Positions 48,208 through 59,000 of a DNA stretch of 64,000 nt are shown here, in pieces (the stretch's first letter is position 1; every line of letters starts with the position of its first letter). Position numbers and translations under genes: made by a program. Under the pieces are notes generated by a model that was not told where the DNA came from, made no database searches, and worked only from the letters and a program-made list of their open reading frames with translations. The DNA is from JAJDNH01 sp964552395 (GTDB lineage: Bacteria > Acidobacteriota > Thermoanaerobaculia > Thermoanaerobaculales > Sulfomarinibacteraceae). The stretch is from positions 153,080 to 217,079 of the forward strand of contig CAZKGM010000003.1 in assembly GCA_964552395.1 (NCBI GenBank), read 5' to 3'.

Positions 48208-50589
48208 GTGAAGCGCTCAGCCGCCGCAGAGGTCGAGCTCGACCGCATCCTCGAGATGGTGGCGGCACACGCGGCGAGCGCCGCCGCCCGACGTCAGATC
48301 AGGAGTTCCGACACCCTCCCCGCTCTCGGGGAGGGTGTTTTGGCATCACGGCTGACGGACGAGATCAGCCGCCTCCTCGACGAGGACGGGAGGCTCACCC
48401 TCGCCGGCCTCGACGAGGCCGAGCCCTGGCTCGACGCGACCGCTTCGCCGCCCCGCGCCGCCGAGGATCTCATGAGCCTGCTGACGTTCGCGCGGCGGCT
48501 CCTGTCGGTCCGCCGCCGCCTGCAGGCGGCTCCCGGCGAGCTCGAGCTCTTGCACGACCTCGGCGGCCGGCTACCCGACACCGAAGGCCTCGTGGGGTGG
48601 GCGGCTTCACGCCTGGGCCGCGACGGGCAAGTCCCGGACTCGGCGTCGCCGGAGCTGGCCGCCCTCAGGCGTCGTCTGGCGAGCGGCCGGCGCGAGCTGC
48701 TGGAACGCCTGCAAGCGATCCAGCGCTCGCACCCCGGCGCCGTCACCGACGCACCGCCGACGCTTCGCCGGGACCGCTACTGCCTTCCGGTCCATCGTGG
48801 CGCCCGCTCCCAACTGCCTGGGCTGGTCCTCTCCAGCTCCGGGTCCGGCGCGACCCTGTACCTGGAGCCCTACGAAATCGTCGAGCTCAACAACGATCTC
48901 GTCGACATCGCCGCTCGCGAGCAGGCCGAGGTACAACGCATTCTCGACGAGGTGTCCGCGGCCTTCACCGCCGCCCGCGAGGAGCTCGCCGGCGGGCTTT
49001 CAACGCTCATTCGCCTCGATGCGGGCCAGGCGCGCGCCCTCTTCGGCCGTGCCGCCGAAGGCCGGGTGGTCGTGCCCGGCGAGGGCGAGCAGCTCGTTCT
49101 CCGCGGTGCTCGGCATCCCCTTCTCGATGGGCGCTTGCAACCTCTGCGTGCCGAGCTGTTCGGCGAACCCGAACGGGAACGGAGCCGGCCGGTGGTGCCG
49201 CTCGACCTCGCGCTTCCGGAGGGAGTGCGCACCCTCGTGATCTCCGGGCCCAATGCCGGCGGCAAGACGGTCGTCCTCAAGACCCTCGGCTTGTTGGTGC
49301 TCATGGCCTACAACGGGATCCCGCTTCCCGCCGACGAGGGCACGGCGATCCCGGAGCTCGACAGCCTGTGGGTCTACATCGGAGATGAGCAGGAGCTCAG
49401 CGCGGATCTGTCGACCTTCTCCGGTGCCATGAGCGCTACAGCAGCCATGCTGCGTGCGGCGGACGCACGTTCGCTGGTGCTCTACGACGAGCTCGGCGCC
49501 GGCACCGACCCGCTGGAAGGTGCCGCGCTTGGCTGCGGAGTGCTCGAGCAGCTCACCGCCTGCGGCGCGCTCACCGTCGCCACCACCCACCTCGCGGCGA
49601 TCGCCGTCTGCGCCTCCTCCACGGAAGGGGTGGAGAACGCGGCCATGGAGTTCGACGAGGAGGCCGGACGCCCCACCTACACCCTGCGCATCGGGCGCCC
49701 CGGCCGCTCGCACGGCCTGGAGATCGCTGCTGCGATGGGGCTGCCGGAGGCGACCCTCGCCCGTGCACGCGAGCTTCTCGGCGGCAAGCACCTTGAGCTC
49801 GAGCAATGGCTGAAACGTCTCGAGAGTCTGGAGGCCGACCTCCTCGCCGAGCGCCGACTGCTCGAGCAGCGGGCAGGCGAGCTCGACGAGATGAAGGCGT
49901 CGGCCACGGACGCCGTGCACCGTCTCGACCAGGAGCGCGAGGAGCTGCGGGCCAGCCTCGATGTCGAGCGCGGCCGTCTCCGGCAGCGGGCCCGCCGCCA
50001 GCTCGAGGAAGCTCTGGCGAGGATCGAAGCCGCGGAGAAGGAGGGGCGTCACCTCGGCCGGCGGCGGAGAGAGCAGCTGAGATCGGCCGCGCTGCACCTC
50101 GACGACGAGACGCCCGCTCCACGCGGCACGCCCGGCGAGCTCGAGCCTGGCGACGTGGTGCGGATCCTGTCGCTCGCGAGTACCGGCATCGTCGAGCAGC
50201 TCAAGGGCTCGACGGCGCTCGTCAGCTGTGGCGGCAAGCGGGTGTGGGTTCCCTGCAGCGACCTCGAGCCGGCCCCTCAGACCGCCGCCCACAGCCCGCG
50301 ATCCGAAGTCAGGGTGCGAGTCGACGAGACGGTCCCCAACGAGCTCCACCTCATTGGGATGGACGCCGAGGCGGCACGCGAGGAGCTCGAGCGCTATCTC
50401 GACCGCGCCCTTGCCGCCGGCAAGCCACTGGTTCGTATCGTCCACGGGCACGGCACCGGTACACTGCGGAAGATGGTCCAGGAGCTCGTCCGCCGCCACC
50501 CGGCCGTGCGCTCGTTCCACCACCCGCCCCAGAGCCGCGGCGGCACCGGCGCAACGGAAATCGACCTCCTCGGGGCCGCCGATGGCTGA
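48208..50589 (+). CDS. mutS2: MutS2 family ATPase/endonuclease
   Basis: A 793-residue protein. Clamp and lever regions occupy about 1-300, the ABC-type ATPase has Walker A ISGPNAGGKTVVLKTLG and Walker B LVLYDELGAGTDPLEGAAL, a long coiled coil spans about 535-640 (LEADLLAERRLLEQRAGELDE), and the C-terminal Smr nuclease domain has LHLIGMDAEAAREEL and VHGHGTGTLRKMV. MutS2 rescues collided ribosomes or suppresses recombination rather than repairing mismatches. The GTG at 48208 directly precedes the family start; AGCAGGG lies upstream. It overlaps dnaG by eight bases. Its presence between rpsU and dnaG is unusual. Confidence 0.92.
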   Translation: MKRSAAAEVELDRILEMVAAHAASAAARRQIRSSDTLPALGEGVLASRLTDEISRLLDEDGRLTLAGLDEAEPWLDATASPPRAAEDLMSLLTFARRLLSVRRRLQAAPGELELLHDLGGRLPDTEGLVGWAASRLGRDGQVPDSASPELAALRRRLASGRRELLERLQAIQRSHPGAVTDAPPTLRRDRYCLPVHRGARSQLPGLVLSSSGSGATLYLEPYEIVELNNDLVDIAAREQAEVQRILDEVSAAFTAAREELAGGLSTLIRLDAGQARALFGRAAEGRVVVPGEGEQLVLRGARHPLLDGRLQPLRAELFGEPERERSRPVVPLDLALPEGVRTLVISGPNAGGKTVVLKTLGLLVLMAYNGIPLPADEGTAIPELDSLWVYIGDEQELSADLSTFSGAMSATAAMLRAADARSLVLYDELGAGTDPLEGAALGCGVLEQLTACGALTVATTHLAAIAVCASSTEGVENAAMEFDEEAGRPTYTLRIGRPGRSHGLEIAAAMGLPEATLARARELLGGKHLELEQWLKRLESLEADLLAERRLLEQRAGELDEMKASATDAVHRLDQEREELRASLDVERGRLRQRARRQLEEALARIEAAEKEGRHLGRRRREQLRSAALHLDDETPAPRGTPGELEPGDVVRILSLASTGIVEQLKGSTALVSCGGKRVWVPCSDLEPAPQTAAHSPRSEVRVRVDETVPNELHLIGMDAEAAREELERYLDRALAAGKPLVRIVHGHGTGTLRKMVQELVRRHPAVRSFHHPPQSRGGTGATEIDLLGAADG

Positions 50590-52321
50590 CGTGGATCTCG
50601 GCTCGGAGGTCGTCGCGAGGGTCCGCGATGCCGCCGACATCCTGGAGGTCGTCGGCGAGCACGTGCAGCTGCGCCGACAGGGACGGCGATGGGTCGGCCG
50701 CTGCCCGTTCCATCAGGAGAAGACGCCTTCATTCTCCGTCGATCCCGAGCGTGGGCTCTACTATTGCTTCGGCTGCCACGCGGGCGGCGACACCATCCGC
50801 TTCGTCATGCAGGTGGAGAACCTCGAGTTCCCCCAGGCCGTGGAACGGCTGGCGCGTCGGTTCGGGATCGAGCTACCGCCGCGCAGCCCCGCGGCCCGCC
50901 GCCAAACCCAGGTCGCCGAGAAGGTGCGCGGCCTGCTCGGTGAGGCGCAGCAGTGGTTCACCGAGCAGCTCTTGAGCGCGGCCGGGACCGCGGCCCGGCA
51001 CGAGCTGGAGCGCCGCGGCTTCACCGCCGACACATGGCCCGAGCTCGGCTTCGGCTTTGCACCCGACGAGTGGCGAGGCTTGCTCGACCACCTCAAGCGA
51101 CGGCATCCGGAGGGGTCGATCGTAGACGCGGGCCTGGCCGTGGTCAGCGACCGCAGCGATCGACCCTACGACCGCTTCCGGAACCGCATCACCTTCCCGA
51201 TCCAGGGCGGCGACGGACGTCTGGTGGCGTTCGGCGGCCGCATCCTCGGTGACGGCGAGCCGAAGTACCTCAACAGCCCCGAGGGACCGCTGTTCCACAA
51301 GCGCTCGACCCTGTTCATGCTGCACCAAGCACGGCGGGCGATGGCCGAGACTGGGCATGCACTGGTGGTCGAGGGGTACTTCGACTGCCTTTCCCTGCAC
51401 CGTGCGGGACTCGCTCAGGCGGTTGCCACGCTCGGCACCGCCCTCACTCCGGAGCACGCCCGCGTGCTGCGCCGGCTCACCTCCCAGGTCCTGTTGTGCT
51501 ACGACGCCGACGACGCCGGCAGGAACGCCGCCGTCACCGGCACCCGGGTGCTACTCGAAGCGGGGCTCGAGGTCGGCCTTCTCGACCTCCCCGCAGGCCG
51601 CGACCCAGACGACGTCATCCGCGACGGCGGCATCGACGCCTTCCGGTCCTTCCTGGAAGCGCCGGTACCGGTCCTCGACTTCCTCCTCGGGGAGCTGCCC
51701 GCTGACCGGCGGGAGCGGCGCCGGATCGGTATCGAGGTTGCACCGATCGTCGGCGCCGCACGCGACACCGTCGTGCGGTTCGGCCTCCTCGAGGAGCTTG
51801 CTCGCCGCCTCGATCTGCCTCTGGAGATCGTCCAGGAGCGTGCCCGCCGAGCAGCGCCGCCCCGCCGGCCGACCGAACCGGCGCCGGCGGCCCCTCAGAC
51901 CGTCCTCTCACCGGGTGAGCGTGAGATCCTGCGCATTCTCGTCACCTGCGATCCAGAGCGACGCCGTGCCATCCTGCCGGAGATCTACCCGCCGTTGTTC
52001 GCGGCGCCTGAGGCTCGCCGCCTGCTGGAGCTCCTGCAGGAGGTCGCCGACGACGAGGACCCGGTACAGCGGGTCATCGAGGCCGGCCCGGAAGGAGAGA
52101 TCGCCGGACTGGTGGCTGAGCTCACTCTCAGCGCTCTGCCACCGCCCAACCCCGAAGGAACCCGCGCCCAGCTGGCAGTGCTCCTCCGGGAGCAAGGGAA
52201 GCGCCGCGCGGCACAGCTCCAAACGGAGATCGAGGCCGCAGCAGACCGCGGCGACACCGACGAAGTTACGCATCTCCAGACTGAAAAGAGACGAATTAGG
52301 CTGGAAATCCCTAAGATTTGA
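50582..52321 (+). CDS. dnaG: DNA primase
   Basis: A 579-residue primase. The CHC2 zinc finger is CPFHQEKTPSFSVD...YYCFGCHAGGD at residues about 40-65; the TOPRIM core has VVEGYFDCLSLHRAG and LCYDADDAGRNAA; a helicase-binding C-terminal region follows. It makes RNA primers for lagging-strand synthesis. The ATG lies inside the end of mutS2. Confidence 0.95.
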   Translation: MADVDLGSEVVARVRDAADILEVVGEHVQLRRQGRRWVGRCPFHQEKTPSFSVDPERGLYYCFGCHAGGDTIRFVMQVENLEFPQAVERLARRFGIELPPRSPAARRQTQVAEKVRGLLGEAQQWFTEQLLSAAGTAARHELERRGFTADTWPELGFGFAPDEWRGLLDHLKRRHPEGSIVDAGLAVVSDRSDRPYDRFRNRITFPIQGGDGRLVAFGGRILGDGEPKYLNSPEGPLFHKRSTLFMLHQARRAMAETGHALVVEGYFDCLSLHRAGLAQAVATLGTALTPEHARVLRRLTSQVLLCYDADDAGRNAAVTGTRVLLEAGLEVGLLDLPAGRDPDDVIRDGGIDAFRSFLEAPVPVLDFLLGELPADRRERRRIGIEVAPIVGAARDTVVRFGLLEELARRLDLPLEIVQERARRAAPPRRPTEPAPAAPQTVLSPGEREILRILVTCDPERRRAILPEIYPPLFAAPEARRLLELLQEVADDEDPVQRVIEAGPEGEIAGLVAELTLSALPPPNPEGTRAQLAVLLREQGKRRAAQLQTEIEAAADRGDTDEVTHLQTEKRRIRLEIPKI

Positions 52322-52341
52322 TAAATCGGACCCTTCAGGGG

Positions 52342-52370
52342 TTGCCAATCCCCAGACGACGACCCATATT
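52342..52370 (+). promoter_or_regulatory. Possible internal promoter upstream of rpoD
   Basis: TTGCCA, 17 bases, CATATT, about 180 bases before the rpoD start. Internal rpoD promoters within dnaG-rpoD spacers are known in other bacteria. The 228-base spacer 52322-52549 otherwise shows only a weak GGGG/CCCC hairpin near 52338-52353. Confidence 0.45.
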
Positions 52371-52549
52371 CCTGGGGATGGGGACGTTTACCGGCGGGAG
52401 GACCTTCTACGCCGCACGGAGCACCAGCATATTCGTCCAAGAGTAACCGTCAGACCCACCGACCGCAGGTCGCCGGGGGAAGTGAGTGCCAGTGAGAGCT
52501 GTTATGCCTGTGGCACGTCCGGAGGTATGCCCATGACAAGGAGCGGCAT

Positions 52550-54324
<1,775 letters not shown>

Positions 54325-54328
<4 letters not shown>

Positions 54329-54359
54329 GAAATGGGCGCCGGAGGCGCCCATTTCTTAT
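54325..54359. terminator. Bidirectional terminator containing both stop codons
   Basis: ATAAGAAATGGGCGCC (54325-54340), loop GGA, and its exact reverse complement (54344-54359): a 16-bp perfect stem with A/T ends that supplies a T-rich tail in both directions. The rpoD stop TAA (54326-54328) is in the left arm and the purM stop TAA (54358-54356) is in the right arm, so the two convergent genes share it. Confidence 0.92.
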
Positions 54360-55411
54360 CGGAGGCCGGTGGGGTAGCCCGCCGGCGGGTGGTCGTAGGT
54401 GACACCCTCGCCTTGGACAACGTTGCCCATTGGGAAGCCGCCGCAGCCGCTGTCGCGAAGCCTTCCCAGCACGCCGGCAAGCTCCTTCGGAGAGACGACC
54501 AGCACCATCCCGACGCCCATGTTGAAGGTGCGCCAGAGGTCATCCTCGGGCACCTTGCCGCCGACGGCTAGGATCCGGAAAACCGGCGGGACGTCCCAGG
54601 CGCCGACCTTGATGCTGGCGCCGAGACCGTCCGGAAGAACCCGCGGCAGGTTGTCCGTCAAGCCGCCGCCGGTGATGTGGGCTATCGCATGCACGAGGTC
54701 CTTCTCCAAGAGCGGCCACACCGGGTCGAGGTAGCACCTGTGGACCTTCAGGAGCTCGTCGGCGACCGTACACTCGAGCTCCTCGACACTGTCGTTCGGG
54801 TCGAGCTTGAGGCGCTCGAACAGGATGTGGCGCGCCAGCGAGTAGCCGTTGGTGTGGAGGCCGGCGGACGGCAAGCCGACCAGCACGTCGCCTTCGCGGA
54901 CGCCGGCGCCGTCGAGCACCCGCTTGCGGTCGACTACGCCGACGATGAAGCCGGCGAGGTCATACTCGCCGTCGGCATAAAAGCCCGGCATCTCCGCCGT
55001 CTCGCCACCGAGCAGCGCGACGCCGTGATCAGAGCAGCCGCCCGCGACTCCCGCTACCAGCGACTCGACGACGACCGGGTCGAGCCGTCCGGTCGCCAGG
55101 TAGTCGAGGAAGAACAGCGGCCGCGCCCCCTGGACAAGGATGTCGTTGATGCAGTGGTGCACGAGATCGCGACCGACGGTGCCGTGACGGCCGGTCATAA
55201 ACGCGACCCGCAGCTTGGTGCCGACACCGTCCGCCGACGCCACCAGGACCGGCCGCTTGACTCCCGCCGCCGCGATGTCGAAAAGCCCCCCGAACGAGCC
55301 CTGGTCTGACAGCACACCGGGCGAGTAGGTCGAGCGAACCATCTCCTGGATCCGCGCCAGCGCCCGGTCCTGGGCGTCGATGTCGACGCCGGCCTCACGG
55401 TAGGTTGTCAT
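54356..55411 (-). CDS. purM: Phosphoribosylformylglycinamidine cyclo-ligase (AIR synthetase)
   Basis: A 351-residue enzyme of step five of purine synthesis: FGAM plus ATP to AIR. GSFGGLFDI, SADGVGTKLRVA, DLVHHCINDILVQGARPLFFLDY and LLGGETAEMPGFY are the family blocks. GAGGAGG precedes the ATG. It diverges from purL. Confidence 0.95.
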   Translation of the reverse strand: MTTYREAGVDIDAQDRALARIQEMVRSTYSPGVLSDQGSFGGLFDIAAAGVKRPVLVASADGVGTKLRVAFMTGRHGTVGRDLVHHCINDILVQGARPLFFLDYLATGRLDPVVVESLVAGVAGGCSDHGVALLGGETAEMPGFYADGEYDLAGFIVGVVDRKRVLDGAGVREGDVLVGLPSAGLHTNGYSLARHILFERLKLDPNDSVEELECTVADELLKVHRCYLDPVWPLLEKDLVHAIAHITGGGLTDNLPRVLPDGLGASIKVGAWDVPPVFRILAVGGKVPEDDLWRTFNMGVGMVLVVSPKELAGVLGRLRDSGCGGFPMGNVVQGEGVTYDHPPAGYPTGLR

Positions 55412-55511
55412 CGCCGCCTCCTCGACCTGAAGTTAGCCGTATCGGCCGAGTGGTGCAATACCGTGACCCTAAACGCACCATTCTCTGCAATGCGCTCTGG
55501 TTGGGTTCCCC

Positions 55512-55573
55512 GGGCGGGCGGGGGAACCTAGTCACTTAATCACTCAGTTACCTATTCACCGGGTGGGTGGGGG
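55512..55573 (-). repeat. Octanucleotide array flanked by G-rich runs (array 3)
   Basis: GGGCGGGCGGGGG (55512-55524) and GGGTGGGTGGGGG (55561-55573) on the plus strand bracket about four octamer units read on the minus strand (ggtgaata, ggtaactg, agtgatta, agtgacta; 55560-55528). The G-runs could form G-quadruplexes. It lies in the divergent purM-purL spacer. Confidence 0.75.
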
Positions 55574-55639
55574 CTTCTCCCCAGGAACGGTCCCGCGGCG
55601 GGGGGCGAGAGGGCGCTCCTGCGCGATCCCTCCCCTATC

Positions 55640-56002
55640 AGAAGGGAGGGGGGCTCACAGCCTCTCAGAGAACCCGGGAGGCAGATCCGAGCGCAGCGGC
55701 CCCGGAGCAAGGTGCGTTCAAACGGGCGTGCCGGGCGCGGCATTCCCCTGGAGTGCGTAGGTCAGGCCGGCGCCAAGGGGGGGAATGCCGACGCCGGGCT
55801 CCCTCGGCCCTTGGCGATGGGAGAACAGCCCCACGATTGATTGAGGCGGCTCGAGCACGCTCCGGCGGTCGCCGCGAAGCCGATCACCCCAACCCGCTGC
55901 CTAGCGACCGCCGGAGCTGCGAGACGGCTGGGGCGGCAGCCCCAGACGGCCGCCGGAGTACCGCGGAACCTCGGGGTGCGGCCGCAGGCCGCGGATCTGC
56001 CG
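55640..56002. repeat. Composite dispersed element with complementary ends (copy 2), carrying the structured element
   Basis: The left block (55640-55703) and right block (about 55970-56002) match those at 17002-17150. The left end GGCAGATCC...GCGGCC and right end GGCCGCGGATCTGCC are near reverse complements. Inside lies the structured element at 55857-55956. Together with array 3 it fills the 668-base spacer 55412-56079 between purM and purL; no clear promoter for purM was identified there. Confidence 0.65.
55857..55956. repeat. Structured dispersed element, copy 2
   Basis: CCGGCGGTCGC (55862-55872) and GCGACCGCCGG (55904-55914) enclose 31 bases, exactly as in copy 1 (1926-1978). The second hairpin is CTGGGGC-GGCA-GCCCCAG (55928-55945), where copy 1 has GTTCG/CGAAC: both arms changed together. 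GGCCGCCGGAG follows in both. Confidence 0.7.
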
Positions 56003-56064
56003 TGGCGGGGACGTCTCCCAAGTACCGACGCCTCACCTCCCTGCTGGCGCTCGCTGTCGATCCC

Positions 56065-56073
56065 TGGTACAAC
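56065..56073 (+). promoter_or_regulatory. Extended -10-like site placed for a leaderless purL mRNA
   Basis: TGG directly followed by TACAAC, then six bases to the ATG at 56080. No Shine-Dalgarno sequence; the -35 region is weak, which the extended -10 could offset. Confidence 0.4.
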
Positions 56074-56079
56074 CCAGCC

Positions 56080-59000
56080 ATGGCAGTCATCCACCTGTTC
56101 CGGTTCCCCGGCCTCTCACCGGCACGGACGGCCGCCCTGCTCGCCACCGCGCGCGAGCGCGTCTCGTCCCGGCTCTCCGGGATCGAGACCGAGTACTGCT
56201 TCAACGTCGAGATCGCCCGCGAGCTCGCGCCCGCCGAGACCGCAACCCTCACCTGGCTGCTGGCCGAGACCTTCGAGCCCGAGGGATTCGGGAGCTCCAG
56301 CTTCCTGGACCCCCAGCGAGGAACAGTCGTCGAGGTTGGCCCGCGGATGACCTTCACGACCGCCTGGTCGACCAACGCGGTCGGCGTGTGCCACGCCTGC
56401 GGGCTCGATGCCGTGCGCCGCATCGAGCGCTCGCGCCGGTTCCTGATCGAGGCCGAGCCACCTCTCACAGCCGAGGAGACCGCCGCCTTCCCGGCCCTGG
56501 TCCACGACCGCATGACCGAGTGCCCCTACCCGCGCCCGCTGACCACCTTCGAGAGCGGGATCGAGCCGCGGCCGGTGCGCACGGTGCCGATCCTCAAGGA
56601 GGGCCGGGCCGCCCTCGAGCGGCTCGACCGCGAGATGGGCCTCGCCTTCGACGAGTGGGACCTGGAGTACTACACGCGGCTGTTCCGGGACAAGCTCCAC
56701 CGCAACCCCACCGATGTCGAGTGCTTCGACATCGCGCAGTCTAACAGCGAGCACTCGCGGCACTGGTTCTTCAAGGGCCGGCTCGTCATCGACGGCTGTG
56801 AGGCGCCGGAGCACCTGATGGCGGTGGTTCGCGCGCCGCTCGAGGCGAGCCCCAACAACAGCGTGATCGCGTTTCGCGACAACGCGAGCTCGATCCGCAG
56901 CGGCCCGGTCCGGTCGGTGGTCCCGACCCAGCCCGGGGCGCCGGGCCCGCTGGCGGCGGCAGAGGTCGACCTCGACGTGACTCTGACTGCCGAGACCCAC
57001 AACTTCCCCTCCGGCGTGGCGCCCTTCCCCGGCGCCGAGACCGGCACCGGCGGCCGCATCCGCGACGGCCACGCGGCCGGCCGCGGCTCGCTGGTTGTCG
57101 CCGGCACCGCCGCCTACTGCGTCGGCAACCTCCGCCTCCCCGGCCAACCGCTGCCGTGGGAGGACCCGGGCTTCACCTACCCCTCCAACCTGGCGTCGCC
57201 GCTCGAGATCGAGATCGAGGCCTCGAACGGCGCCTCCGACTACGGCAACAAGTTCGGCGAGCCGGTGATCCAGGGGTTCACGCGCTCGTTCGGACTGCGC
57301 CTGCCGGACGGCGAGCGCCGCGAGTGGCTCAAGCCGATCATGTTCTCCGGCGGCCTCGGCCTCATCGGCGCCCGGCACAGCGCCAAGGGCCGGCCCGAGG
57401 AGGGGATGCTGGTCGTCAAGCTCGGCGGCCCCGCCTACCGCATCGGCATGGGCGGCGGCGCCGCCTCGAGCATGGTCCAGGGAGAGAACCCGGACGAGCT
57501 CGACTTCAACGCGGTGCAGCGCGGCGACGCCGAGATGGAGCAGAAGCTCAACCGCGTCATCCGCGCCTGCTCGGAGCTCGGCGAGGCCAACCCGATTGTC
57601 TCGATTCACGACCAGGGAGCAGGCGGGAACTGCAACGTGCTCAAGGAGATCGTCGAGCCCGCTGGGGCACAGATCGAGATCCGCGAGGTCCTCGTCGGCG
57701 ACGACACCCTGTCCGTGCTCGAGATCTGGGGCGCCGAGTACCAGGAGAACGACGCCCTGCTCATCCGCGCCGAGCACGCGGATCTGCTGCGTGCCCTGTG
57801 CGAGCGCGAGAAGGTGCCGTTCTCGTTCGTCGGCAGGGTGACGGGCGACGGCCGGATCGTCGTGCACGACGCCGTGGACGGTTCGACGCCGGTCGACCTC
57901 GAGCTCAACGACGTGCTCGGCGACATGCCGCAGAAGACGTTCGAGCTCGAGCGCCTGACTCCGGCGCGGCAGCCGCTCGCGCTGCCGCCTCACCTGAGCG
58001 TGCGCGATGCCCTTGAGCGCGTGCTGCGGCTGCTCTCGGTCGGCTCCAAGCGGTTCCTGACCACCAAGGTCGACCGCGCGGTCAGCGGCCTGGTGGCCCG
58101 CCAGCAGTGCGCGGGACCGCTGCAGTTGACGGTGTCCGACGTGGCGGTCATTGCCAACAGCCACCTCGCGACCACCGGCGCCGCGACCGCGGTCGGCGAG
58201 CAGCCGATCAAGGGCCTTCTCGACCCCGCGGCGATGGCCCGGCTGACGGTCGGCGAGGCGCTGACCAACCTCGTCTGGGCCCGTGTGAGCGCGCTCGAGG
58301 ACGTGCGCTGCTCGGCCAACTGGATGTGGGCGGCCAAGCTGCCGGGCGAAGGCGCCGCCCTGTACGACGCCGCGGCGGCGATGCGCGACATCATGCTCGA
58401 GTTGGGGATCGCGGTCGACGGCGGCAAGGACAGCCTGTCGATGGCCGCCCTCGCGCCGGCCCCGGACGGCGGCTCCGAGACCGTCAAGGCGCCCGGAGCG
58501 CTCGCAGTCTCGGCCTATGTCACCTGCCCCGACATCACGGCCACGGTGACGCCCGATCTCGAGCTCGGGGAGCGCGGCCGCCTGCTTCTCGTCGACCTCG
58601 GCGGCGGCCGGCACCGGCTCGGCAGCTCCGCGCTCGCCCAGGTCTACGGGCAGGTCGGCGACACGGCCCCGGACGTCGACGATCCCCGCCTCCTGGCGCG
58701 CTCCTTCCGCACGGTGCAGCGGTTGATCGCCGACGGCCGGATCACCGCCGGGCATGACCGCTCCGACGGCGGCCTGGCGACGACGCTGCTGGAGATGGCG
58801 TTTGCCGGCGACTGCGGGCTCGACGTCGACCTTCCGGGCGGCGGCGACGATCCCCTGGCGGTGCTGTTCGCCGAGGAGCTCGGGCTGGTGCTGGAGGTCG
58901 ACTCCGACGAGGTTGAGGCCGTCCTGGGCGCCTTCGGGGAGGCCGAGGTGCCGTGCGTCGCGATCGGACGCACCACGACCACGCCCACCGTGCGCCTGGC

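Noticed and set aside
55567..56079. Open frame extending purL upstream by 171 codons
   Set aside because: It runs through octamer, composite and structured repeats, has no PurL-like sequence, and a family-consistent ATG with -10 spacing is at 56080.
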